Source: JABDMH01 sp965222645
GTDB taxonomy: Bacteria; Bacteroidota; Bacteroidia; Chitinophagales; Saprospiraceae
Reading direction: 5' to 3'
Length of the DNA stretch: 64,000 nt
NCBI GenBank assembly: GCA_965222645.1
Contig: OZ244968.1
Location: 3,844,001-3,908,000, forward strand
Numbering within the stretch: the stretch's first letter is position 1; every line of letters starts with the position of its first letter. Below are positions 17,610 to 26,068 of this stretch, piece after piece. A program made the position numbers and the translations under genes. The notes beneath the pieces were generated by a model, which was not told the DNA's origin, did no database searches, and saw only the letters and a list, made by a program, of their open reading frames with translations.

Positions 17610-19025
17610 TTAGCGAAGATATCGAGGTCCCGTATTAGATGCGTCGGCCATAGGTTGCATCACGATCGAGGGGGAAAACTCGAAGCATCCGAGATCGCGA
17701 GCACTAATATTGTTCGGTCTTTTTTGATCCATTATATCGAACGCGACATCCCAGTCGATATTTAAACCGGGCCAAACAAAACGGGGAAGTAAGAAATGAT
17801 AGAGACTATCCGAAGCCGCATCAATGGCAGGACTTCCCGCTGTGATAGTGGAATATCCCAAATTATTTCTTGACAATATTTCAGAGTCATTGCTTTTCAT
17901 GAATCCCCTTTTTCCGGCAACCCCTAATGAAAGATTATTCTCAAATTTTTCATACCCAGTCTTGTTAGTAAAGATTTCTGATGTTAGGTTAACTAAAATA
18001 TTATTGACAAAAAAAATATTTTTTGGTGCAAAGTCTCCTTCTGCCCCCAGGTTACAATGAGCATTTTCAACAAACGTATTAAAAGCGATAAGAACAGAAT
18101 CTACCGGATCCTGGGAATGATTTACAAGAATTAGATCTCGATCTGTATTGTTACTAAAATAATTGTTGAAAATAAGGTGTCGCTGCCCCTCCTTCACCCT
18201 TACCCCACCCATGTTTTCGATAAAGAAATTCCCGTAGACTACACCCTGATCTCCATGTCTCAGCACCAGTTCGGCTTTTGCATTGCGATAAAACAGATTA
18301 TTTCGATAGACATTCTGTCTTGATTTATGAGAAATGATTTCTCCATCTCCGTCGCAGTTCGTAAAAAAACAATATTCCACCGTGGTCCTGCTTACAAATT
18401 CATTCTGAGTGCTCAAGCCTATTCGGATGGGTTCCGTACCCATGTCTTTTCCGATTCCCTCAAAATTTTTAAACGAGCAAAATCTTATGACGTGATATCC
18501 GGGGTGGTCACTGCTTACCATTACGGATAAAATGTTTTGATCTCCTATAAATGCCCTGTTTTCAAAATTGGAGTAGGTTATAGTCGTGTGTTGGGATTCT
18601 TCATGAATGATAAAATACTTACGGCAGAAATAATCCTCAATATTTATTTCACTTAAAAAATTATGACTCCCACAAACCTCAATTACATGGTTTGTGCCGA
18701 TGTTGCCACCCAGAAATTGAAAACCTGCAAGGAGGTTGTGATTTCCAATCAATTGTGCACGGGAAGCGCCCCTAAGAATGACGTTGCCGGGGGTTTCGGC
18801 TCTAATCGTTAAGGAATCTCTATCTATGTAAAGATCAATGTTTGAATATGTGCCGTCCTTCCATATAATAGTATCGCCGCTATTTGAGAAATTGAGGGCA
18901 GCTTCAAAAGATTCTTGAGAATTTACCGTGTGATTTTTTATCGATAAATTATTTTGACAACTGGGGAAAACGATCCAATTGGCAACAAGAAAATACAACA
19001 AGTGGTGACGGCAAAAATCTGACAT
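17610..19025 (-). CDS. PL6-family polysaccharide lyase lipoprotein (alginate or chondroitin lyase-like)
   Basis: A 471-residue right-handed beta-helix protein. From the ATG at 19025 it has a hydrophobic leader ending FPSC, so it should be a lipoprotein exposed at the outer membrane or periplasm. PL6 signatures are GDTIIWKDGTYSNIDL at the N-terminus, the catalytic-lysine strand ISHKSRQNVYRNN and the catalytic-arginine strand LVLRHGDQ about 22 residues later, then GGVRVKEGQRHLIFNNYF. These correspond to the Lys/Arg pair of chondroitinase B and PL6 alginate lyases, which beta-eliminate uronate chains. Substrate choice between alginate and glycosaminoglycan is not decided. An upstream TTG would add nine residues without helping the signal. 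Confidence 0.85.
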   Translation of the reverse strand: MSDFCRHHLLYFLVANWIVFPSCQNNLSIKNHTVNSQESFEAALNFSNSGDTIIWKDGTYSNIDLYIDRDSLTIRAETPGNVILRGASRAQLIGNHNLLAGFQFLGGNIGTNHVIEVCGSHNFLSEINIEDYFCRKYFIIHEESQHTTITYSNFENRAFIGDQNILSVMVSSDHPGYHVIRFCSFKNFEGIGKDMGTEPIRIGLSTQNEFVSRTTVEYCFFTNCDGDGEIISHKSRQNVYRNNLFYRNAKAELVLRHGDQGVVYGNFFIENMGGVRVKEGQRHLIFNNYFSNNTDRDLILVNHSQDPVDSVLIAFNTFVENAHCNLGAEGDFAPKNIFFVNNILVNLTSEIFTNKTGYEKFENNLSLGVAGKRGFMKSNDSEILSRNNLGYSTITAGSPAIDAASDSLYHFLLPRFVWPGLNIDWDVAFDIMDQKRPNNISARDLGCFEFSPSIVMQPMADASNTGPRYLR

Positions 19026-19173
19026 TTTATTTGCGGTCTTGCATTTGATCAAATTACTGTTTTCCGGTGATTTTTCACAGAGGTAGCCTATCTTAAATTA
19101 GGGCAAATTGAAATCCTACGGGAGCCTGCTTTTTATATCTTGGCATGCTAACTGTGATAATTATACTCGATAG

Positions 19174-19971
19174 ATGAAAAGATCTTCCAGGAATCGAGAG
19201 AAAATGGAAAAGGTAAAAGACCTGTTGAATCACTTCGCGGACAAATTTAACAGTCCGGATTTTATTGAGGAGGATCCGATTTCCATCCCCCACATGTTTT
19301 CTAAGAGCAAAGATATTGAAGTGGCAGGCTTTTTTGCCTCTATTCTGAGTTGGGGAAGACGAAGGACCATTATTAATAAGTCTAAAGAGTTGATGTCCCT
19401 GATGGATAATAGTCCGTTTGATTTTGTCAGGAATCATCGTGAAGAAGATCGAAAGCGCTTTGAGAAATTTGTACATCGCACTTTTCAGTATACCGATACA
19501 CTTTATTTTTTGGATTACCTAAATCGTTTTTACCAGGAGAATGAAACGCTGGAGAATCTTTTTTGCAATGGTGACAATCTCGAACAGGGTCTAATCAACT
19601 TTCATGATGCGTTTTTTAGCCTTCCTCATGCTCCTCAGCGTACGCGCAAGCATTTACCCACTCCTGCGAGAAAGTCCACGTGCAAGCGCATCAATATGTA
19701 TTTGCGATGGATGGTTAGAAGTGATACCAATGGTGTGGATTTTGGAATCTGGAAACAACTGAAAGCTTCGCAGTTATTTATTCCATTAGATGTGCATGTA
19801 GATATGGTTGCAAGGAGCCTGGGGTTGATCAAAAGGAAGCAAACAAACTGGTTGACAACATTAGAGCTGACAGGTGCTCTCCGGCAATTTGATCAGATGG
19901 ATCCGGTCAAATATGATTTTGCTCTATTCGGATTAGGAGTTTTAAGAAAGGATTTGCCACCAATGTTATGA
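19174..19971 (+). CDS. TIGR02757 (DUF2400) family protein
   Basis: A 265-residue protein matching the TIGR02757 family, common in Bacteroidota and Epsilonproteobacteria and without a proven function. Recognised parts are EEDPISIPHMFSKSKDIEVAGFFAS, then LSWGRRRTIINKS, and near the C-terminus PLDVHVDMVARSLGL, then LRQFDQMDPVKYDFALFGLG. The end resembles the helix-hairpin-helix and loop region of DNA glycosylase folds, which may hint at nucleic acid binding, but I see no catalytic proof. A second ATG at 19204 is possible. It is transcribed divergently from the PL6 gene. Confidence 0.82.
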   Translation: MKRSSRNREKMEKVKDLLNHFADKFNSPDFIEEDPISIPHMFSKSKDIEVAGFFASILSWGRRRTIINKSKELMSLMDNSPFDFVRNHREEDRKRFEKFVHRTFQYTDTLYFLDYLNRFYQENETLENLFCNGDNLEQGLINFHDAFFSLPHAPQRTRKHLPTPARKSTCKRINMYLRWMVRSDTNGVDFGIWKQLKASQLFIPLDVHVDMVARSLGLIKRKQTNWLTTLELTGALRQFDQMDPVKYDFALFGLGVLRKDLPPML

Positions 19972-20089
19972 GCACTGGAGTGCAAAAAACATCTAATGGC
20001 ACTACAGCTTTGACAAAGAATGCCGGAATGGCAGTTTCTTGCCTTCGATGTGTTATCTGGTAGGGAAAAATGCTATCCTGCTATTTTAT

Positions 20090-20097
20090 TAGATTTG
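20090..20097 (+). promoter_or_regulatory. -7 promoter box for gpmI
   Basis: TAGATTTG matches TAnnTTTG and would start RNA near 20104, 17 nt before the ATG at 20121. Because it lies inside the longer upstream reading frame that begins at 20070, it supports the downstream start. No clear -33 TTG was seen. Confidence 0.5.
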
Positions 20098-20120
20098 GCC
20101 ACACTGAGAAAAATGTGAGA

Positions 20121-21647
20121 ATGTCAAACCGCGCGGCACTTTTGATTTTAGATGGTTGGGGATTGGGCAGCGAGTACTCATCCGATGCGATCGCACAAGC
20201 GACCACACCATTTGTTGATAGTTTGATGAAGGATTATCCGAATAGTACCTTAGTTACACACGGTAGCGAGGTAGGCTTACCTGATGGCCAAATGGGAAAT
20301 TCTGAGGTAGGGCATCTAAACATTGGAGCTGGGCGCATTGTATATCAGCAATTTGCACGGATTAACCAGGCAATTGCAGATGGCACCCTTGCTAAAAGTG
20401 AGATTTTGAAGGAAGAGACCCGGCTTGCGATGAAACGCGGGACAAATATTCATTTGTTCGGCCTTCTTTCCGATGGCGGGGTGCACTCCCATATAAATCA
20501 CCTCAAAGCCTTGATTTTGGTCCTCGAAGATTTAGGGGCGAAGAATATTTTTATTCATGCTTTTTTAGACGGGCGGGACACAGATCCAAACGGTGGCATG
20601 CTGTACCTCCTGGATCTCGATCGATTCCTGAAAGGGAGAAAGACCAAGGTGGCCTCCGTGATTGGTCGTTATTATGCCATGGACCGGGATAGGCGATGGG
20701 AACGAATAAAAAAAGCTTACGACCTGCTCGTGGAGGGAAAAGGCAAACCAGCTCAGGATCTTCCGGAGGCTGTGCGAGAAAGTTATAAGGCTGCGATTAC
20801 AGACGAGTTTGTTGAGCCGATTATTAAAATTGATGAATCAGGAGAACCACTCCCTTCCTTAAAAGACAAGGATTTATTGCTGTGCTTTAATTTTCGTACA
20901 GATCGCCCGAGAGAGCTAAGTCAGGTACTCACTCAGACAGATATGCCTGACTATAAAATGAAAAAGCTAAATGCGTCATATATAACGATGACACTGTACG
21001 ATGATTCATTTAAAAATATCAAGGTTTTATTTGGGAATGAGGACCTTAAAAACACGATCGGGGAAGTATTGGAAAAAAACAATAAATCTCAACTCCGGAT
21101 TGCTGAGACAGAAAAATACCCCCATGTAACATTCTTTTTTTCTGGCGGCCGGGAAGATTCGTTTGAAAAGGAAGACCGCATTCTTATTCCTTCACCTAAG
21201 GTGGCCACATACGATTTGATGCCCGAGATGAGTGCGTTTAAGATCACAGATGCGATGTTGAGCAGGCTGGACGAAAAATGTCCCGATTTTATCTGCCTCA
21301 ATTACGCAAACACAGATATGGTTGGTCATACAGGTGATTTTGATGCTGGGAAAAAAGCAGCTGAAGCTGTTGATAAATGTCTTTCCACGTTAGTTCCCAG
21401 GTTGCTTGACAAAGAATACCATATTATCATAATTGCCGATCACGGCAATGCCGACTATATGATAAATTCAGACGGATCTCCCAATACTGCTCACACGAAG
21501 AATCCCGTACCATTTATTTACATTTCATCCCGTACCAGGGATCTAAAAGTGAGCGATGGTATTTTGGCAGATATAGCTCCGACGATTCTTGACATCCTCG
21601 GAATTATTCCGCCTGCAGAAATGACTGGTAAAAATTTAATTCAGTAG
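20121..21647 (+). CDS. gpmI: 2,3-bisphosphoglycerate-independent phosphoglycerate mutase
   Basis: A 508-residue metal-dependent glycolytic enzyme that interconverts 3- and 2-phosphoglycerate through a phosphoserine. Alkaline-phosphatase-superfamily marks are ALLILDGWG at the N-terminus, the phospho-serine loop GQMGNSEVGHLNIGAGR, SDGGVHSHINHL, FLDGRDTDP, and the C-terminal metal motifs ANTDMVGHTGD and ADHGNADYM. The second methionine (20121) is chosen because family members begin just before LILDGWG and a -7 box lies at 20090. A lipoprotein gene starts on the base after the stop. Confidence 0.96.
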   Translation: MSNRAALLILDGWGLGSEYSSDAIAQATTPFVDSLMKDYPNSTLVTHGSEVGLPDGQMGNSEVGHLNIGAGRIVYQQFARINQAIADGTLAKSEILKEETRLAMKRGTNIHLFGLLSDGGVHSHINHLKALILVLEDLGAKNIFIHAFLDGRDTDPNGGMLYLLDLDRFLKGRKTKVASVIGRYYAMDRDRRWERIKKAYDLLVEGKGKPAQDLPEAVRESYKAAITDEFVEPIIKIDESGEPLPSLKDKDLLLCFNFRTDRPRELSQVLTQTDMPDYKMKKLNASYITMTLYDDSFKNIKVLFGNEDLKNTIGEVLEKNNKSQLRIAETEKYPHVTFFFSGGREDSFEKEDRILIPSPKVATYDLMPEMSAFKITDAMLSRLDEKCPDFICLNYANTDMVGHTGDFDAGKKAAEAVDKCLSTLVPRLLDKEYHIIIIADHGNADYMINSDGSPNTAHTKNPVPFIYISSRTRDLKVSDGILADIAPTILDILGIIPPAEMTGKNLIQ

Positions 21648-22196
21648 ATGAAGGCTTTGGATTTCGCAGTATTATTTATTGTCATCCTTGTCATCTCCTC
21701 CTGTGTAAAGGGTGATATGAAAGGGAGTAAATCCTCAACAGCTTTTTTTGATTTATCGTCATTTGCCGATCAGATTAGACAGGACAGTCCGCTTTACACA
21801 GTCGTGAAGACCATAGAGGTAGATGGGCAATCTGAAACACAAACTATTGAGGGTTATACCTACTGGAAAGATGTAGAGTTTTTTGCGAATTACGACATCA
21901 ACAGACCAGCACTCCTGGATAAGTACAAAGTGGATACCCTGCAAATCCGTGATACTGCAAGAATAACGTATCAAGCCCTGGAAGATGATCTTAAGGTTTT
22001 GTCTTTAGAAGTGCATCTTGTTGATGAGAATGTCATTACTGTACTTATTGAATCACTGGCCAAAAGTTTTCTGGAGGAGGTTGATCTTGAGATAAACTGG
22101 AATCTGACTAGTGGATACTCAATGACCCGAAATGAGAAGAGACTGTTGGGGAGTACCAGTATTCAGAAAATCCGGGTTGAAATACAAGATCAGTAA
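21648..22196 (+). CDS. hypothetical lipoprotein following gpmI
   Basis: A 182-residue protein. The leader FAVLFIVILVISSC ends in a lipobox cysteine, so it should be a lipoprotein. The ATG directly abuts the gpmI stop (TAG-ATG), which implies co-translation. The mature part is mostly predicted beta strand with a repeated acidic character and no cysteine or catalytic motif. I do not recognise the family. Its coupling to gpmI is the only functional clue and may be only a shared transcript. Confidence 0.78.
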   Translation: MKALDFAVLFIVILVISSCVKGDMKGSKSSTAFFDLSSFADQIRQDSPLYTVVKTIEVDGQSETQTIEGYTYWKDVEFFANYDINRPALLDKYKVDTLQIRDTARITYQALEDDLKVLSLEVHLVDENVITVLIESLAKSFLEEVDLEINWNLTSGYSMTRNEKRLLGSTSIQKIRVEIQDQ

Positions 22197-22305
22197 GTTT
22201 TTTATTAGTGTTACTATGCTGCCAGCCAAAAGGTCCAGAAAATATCTCATGTGCACGAAAAAGAAAAACCGGTCTTTTTAACCTGCACTTGGAACTCTTG
22301 TATCC

Positions 22306-24285
22306 TCACGGATTAATAGCAAAATTAAAAATCCGGCATGCATGTCCCTTGGATTTCTCATTTTTGTGTTCTGATATCCTCAATATTAATTGGTGACCTC
22401 TCTTGTTAGAGAGTTCATCTTCCAAAACATACAACCAGGGCAAGTGCAAGTCAGCGCTCCATCGGGTAAATAAATCGATAGATTTGTAATAATTTCCATC
22501 AACACTGTACTCGACTGTACCAGCATCAGGACCTGCTGCGACCAAAATTCCGATCGCCTTTCCTTCAAAATCGAGTGTGAATTTTGCACCCGGCTTCTCT
22601 CCCACGAGTGTTTGGGTTTCGACAAACCCTGACCGGACTCCCGCTCCATCCCGGGGAGACCATGATTTATCGATCTGAAACCCCTTTCTCTTCTTTGCCT
22701 TTTGTATTTTCAAAAAGCCTCCATTAAAATAACTCGACGCATCTAATGGCCTCTTCAGAACATCACTTTGATTGGCGACGGGTAGGCTTCCTACATTCCG
22801 GTCATTTTCCAAAAATTCAATTATGGACTTTGCATATACACCTTGACCAAATGGAGAAGGGTGTAGATCCTTAAAGTCATCCTTCCAGCTGAATTCTCCG
22901 TTCAATATTCGATCATTTACCTCCTTGGCCAAATTGATGGTAGAAATATTGTAGTAGGATGCTACTCTCTCATGAGTCAGGATTACGTCAGGCACTATTC
23001 CGTTATTGTAATGACTCATTTTTTGTGGATCAACAAAATGCATCATCACAATATCCATTTTTTTGTTGCTGATGAGTGCATGCCTCACAATTCCTTCCAT
23101 ACCTCTTAATATCGCTTTCTTACTTCGACCATTTGTGGCATCATTTACCGCAGCTTCCACAAATAGTAGATCGATATTGCCTTTTTTTAATACATCATCA
23201 TAAAACCGGAAAGATCCCGGTACCGACCCCATTGACGGGATTCCCGCATTAATAAAATCAAACGATGTATTAGGAAATCTTGCCTGGAGATAATTCGTTA
23301 CGGAATCTCTCCAACCAGCATTGTATGTGATAGAGCCACCGAGAAATGCCACACTTCCCTTTTTTTCATTTTCAAATTTGGCATAGGAATGCCGTAATGG
23401 TGATCTGATATGGTGAGTAGGTTGTGCTTTGCGCACTATTTGATCCGTGATCAGAGATTTGTTTGTGTGTTCTAAAATAAAACGCAGGATCGGTCTTGGA
23501 TTCTCTAAACTATGAGGATGATGTCCGATTCCTTCTTTTTCGATTAATTTAAATATGCCTTTATGCTCCTTAAAAATGTTTTCGATCAAGTAGGTGTTTT
23601 CATTAATGGGCACCACCTGATCTGTTTTCCCACAGACATGAATAGCTGGTATACCGGCTCGAGCGATTTCTTTTGCATGCGAAAATGGCCGATCTATGAG
23701 ATGGCCAATTTCATTTTCCTCGATTCCATAAGCCTTTAGACATTTCTGCCAATCTTCAGGTGATCCTTTAGCCATGCCCTTTCCTCCTGGCCAGCTGGTT
23801 ATATCACATACTGGTGCATCTGCATAAATACAGGCCACCTTTTCCGGATTGTTCCCTGCCCAGTTGTAGACCATCAGACCCCCTCTGCTAAAACCCTCAA
23901 GTACGACTTTGCCAGCTAGATTAAAGCTGTCAGTAAGTAATGAGTAGAAACTGTCCCAAATCCTTAAAGCTGCCGGAGAGCCGTACATATCTGAGACATC
24001 TATGTATGCAAGATGAAATCCGAGCGATAGGAGAGATGTATCCACCTGCGGTTCATGACCCCAGAATCGCGCCCTCCAAATCCAATTTCTCTTCGTGTCT
24101 GCTTGCCTGGGAGAGACCAGCCGTGCTGTCCTGCCCATATGATTGAATTCCCGAATGGAATAAGTATGCCATAGAGTATCACTCTGAGCCAATACACTTT
24201 TACCCATTGAGGCAAGGATAATGGGAAGAAGGAGCCAAAGCTTACGTTTGAACCTCATTGTTTGATAACGTTGCTTCAGATACAT
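22306..24285 (-). CDS. two-domain secreted esterase: alpha/beta-hydrolase fused to SGNH hydrolase
   Basis: A 659-residue secreted protein with two complete hydrolase domains. The signal peptide most likely begins at the ATG at 24258 (RFKRKLWLLLPII to VLAQ). Residues about 40-275 are an alpha/beta-hydrolase: nucleophile GFSRGG with S133, acid TDQVVP with D222, and histidine in GHHPHS near 255-258. Residues about 305-490 are an SGNH/GDSL hydrolase: block I LGGSIT with S318, VNDATN with N381, and the C-terminal DLHPSPFGQG with Asp and His. A beta-rich domain of about 130 residues ends the chain. It probably deacylates a polysaccharide or ester side chains. Numbering is from the 24285 ATG. Confidence 0.85.
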   Translation of the reverse strand: MYLKQRYQTMRFKRKLWLLLPIILASMGKSVLAQSDTLWHTYSIREFNHMGRTARLVSPRQADTKRNWIWRARFWGHEPQVDTSLLSLGFHLAYIDVSDMYGSPAALRIWDSFYSLLTDSFNLAGKVVLEGFSRGGLMVYNWAGNNPEKVACIYADAPVCDITSWPGGKGMAKGSPEDWQKCLKAYGIEENEIGHLIDRPFSHAKEIARAGIPAIHVCGKTDQVVPINENTYLIENIFKEHKGIFKLIEKEGIGHHPHSLENPRPILRFILEHTNKSLITDQIVRKAQPTHHIRSPLRHSYAKFENEKKGSVAFLGGSITYNAGWRDSVTNYLQARFPNTSFDFINAGIPSMGSVPGSFRFYDDVLKKGNIDLLFVEAAVNDATNGRSKKAILRGMEGIVRHALISNKKMDIVMMHFVDPQKMSHYNNGIVPDVILTHERVASYYNISTINLAKEVNDRILNGEFSWKDDFKDLHPSPFGQGVYAKSIIEFLENDRNVGSLPVANQSDVLKRPLDASSYFNGGFLKIQKAKKRKGFQIDKSWSPRDGAGVRSGFVETQTLVGEKPGAKFTLDFEGKAIGILVAAGPDAGTVEYSVDGNYYKSIDLFTRWSADLHLPWLYVLEDELSNKRGHQLILRISEHKNEKSKGHACRIFNFAINP

Positions 24286-24371
24286 CAGAGTTCCTTTTTT
24301 ATATTTCTGCCGAGGTCATGAGCTTTATAACCAGCGTGGCGATAAGGTAAGCAAACATCCTCATATTTACG

Positions 24372-24379
24372 TATCTTCA
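24372..24379 (+). promoter_or_regulatory. near-consensus -7 box for the formate dehydrogenase operon
   Basis: TATCTTCA differs from TAnnTTTG at two positions and lies 20 bp before the ATG at 24400. The position is right, but the match is only partial. Confidence 0.3.
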
Positions 24380-24399
24380 AAGTTGAAGCTGAGAAGACT

Positions 24400-26055
24400 A
24401 TGTCAAAGAACATTACACACCTATCTGCAAGAAAAGGACTTGACAATAACTTGTTTGATCGTTTTGGTCAGTTGGTGCAGGATAGTGGTACGATTAATAA
24501 AGAAGAACTAGAAGCCCTTTGTGATGAGTTTTTAATTGGCACTTCATCTGCATACGGCACAATAACTTCCTATGACTTTTTAAAACCCGAAAACCAAAAC
24601 AAAAAAATATATCTCTGCAATGGTTCCGCTTGTTTATGTGCAGGTACACAAGGTAGCCTGAAGGAGAAAATAATGATGCATTTTACCGAAGAAGAAATGG
24701 GCGAGATGTGTTGTCTGGGTCGTTGTCATGAAAACCATGCATTTCATTATAATGGTGTCAATTATTCTGGTAGTAGTGTTGAAAGGATAGAGGATATTCT
24801 TTCAGGAAATAATAATGAAAGGGAGGTTTACGAAGTAAAATCGTTGGGCAAGTCCTTGCTTTCTGATGAGATCAATGATACACAGGGTTACTACAAACCA
24901 TTGGAAGCTGTTTTAAATGAGCATCCGGATTCGGTAATAGATACAATTGTCAATTCAGGTCTGAGGGGCAGGGGGGGTGCCGGTTTCCCAATGGGAATGA
25001 AGCTTAAGTTCTGCCGGGAAGCTGCAGGTGATGTGAAGTTTATCATATGCAATGCGGACGAGGGTGATCCGGGTGCATATTCAGACCGGTTTTTGCTGGA
25101 ACAAAGACCGCATGCAGTACTTTTTGGGATGTTGGTGGCAGGTTATTGCACGGGCTCCCAATACGGGGTGCTTTATATACGTGGCGAGTATCCCGAGTCC
25201 GTTACGGCTATTGAGGAGGCAGTTGATTTTTTAAAACATAATAATCTATGCGGAGACCGGATTTTGGGCCATGATTTTTCATTTAATTTCAAAATAATTA
25301 AGGCACAGGGATCCTATATCTGTGGAGAGGAAACGGCTTTAATAAACTCGATCGAAGGCCAACGCCCGGAGGTGCGTACACGCCCACCGTACCCGGCAAC
25401 ATATGGTCTTTTTGGAAAACCAACCACAGTATCCAATGTGGAGACTCTTGCAAGTCTGCATTATATAATTGAAAATGGTGGAAAGGCTTTTGCGGAGATC
25501 GGCACAGAAACTTCTTCCGGTACAAAGCTTCTTAGTTTGGATAGTCATTTTAATCATCCGGGTGTTTACGAAGTAGAAATGGGGACACCTTTGTTGGAGC
25601 TGATTAATGCAGCAGGAGGATTTAAGCAGGATATCAAGGCTCTTCATATAGGGGGGCCATTAGGCGGTCTCGTCCCATTGAGTAAAGCAAAGAATTTAGA
25701 TTTGGATTTCGAATCATTTTCCTCCCAGGGCTTCCTGTTAGGGCATGCATCGATAATTTGTATCCCTCACTCAATGCCGATGATCAAATACCTGCAACAT
25801 CTGTTTGCATTTGCTGCTCATGAAAGTTGTGGCAAATGCTTTCCCTGTCGTTTGGGTACAAAAAGAGCAGAAGAAATGATCAAAAAATCAATTGTCGAAG
25901 ACGAGTATAAAATGGATAAAAAATTATTTGATGATTTATTGTTTACTCTGGAGGAAGGGTCATTGTGTGCGCATGGTGGCGGAATTCCACTGCCTGTAAG
26001 AAATGCATTGCATTATTTTAAAGAGGAATTATCGAATTATTTTTCTGAAAATTAA
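24400..26055 (+). CDS. NAD-dependent formate dehydrogenase, fused gamma-beta (NuoE-NuoF-like) subunit
   Basis: A 551-residue flavoprotein. Residues about 15-150 resemble NuoE/FdsG: a helical part, then a thioredoxin-like [2Fe-2S] domain with C73, C78 and the CCLGRCHE cysteines (C105, C109). The rest is NuoF/FdsB-like: GLRGRGGAGFPMGMK is the NADH/FMN loop, then CNADEGDPGAYSDR, then GSYICGEETAL, and the [4Fe-4S] cluster ESCGKCFPCRLGT with the later LCAHGG cysteine. It passes electrons from the molybdenum subunit to NAD+. It lies 13 bp before the alpha subunit gene. The gamma and beta subunits are separate genes in classic fds operons. Confidence 0.88.
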   Translation: MSKNITHLSARKGLDNNLFDRFGQLVQDSGTINKEELEALCDEFLIGTSSAYGTITSYDFLKPENQNKKIYLCNGSACLCAGTQGSLKEKIMMHFTEEEMGEMCCLGRCHENHAFHYNGVNYSGSSVERIEDILSGNNNEREVYEVKSLGKSLLSDEINDTQGYYKPLEAVLNEHPDSVIDTIVNSGLRGRGGAGFPMGMKLKFCREAAGDVKFIICNADEGDPGAYSDRFLLEQRPHAVLFGMLVAGYCTGSQYGVLYIRGEYPESVTAIEEAVDFLKHNNLCGDRILGHDFSFNFKIIKAQGSYICGEETALINSIEGQRPEVRTRPPYPATYGLFGKPTTVSNVETLASLHYIIENGGKAFAEIGTETSSGTKLLSLDSHFNHPGVYEVEMGTPLLELINAAGGFKQDIKALHIGGPLGGLVPLSKAKNLDLDFESFSSQGFLLGHASIICIPHSMPMIKYLQHLFAFAAHESCGKCFPCRLGTKRAEEMIKKSIVEDEYKMDKKLFDDLLFTLEEGSLCAHGGGIPLPVRNALHYFKEELSNYFSEN

Positions 26056-26068
26056 GAGAAAAAAGAAA

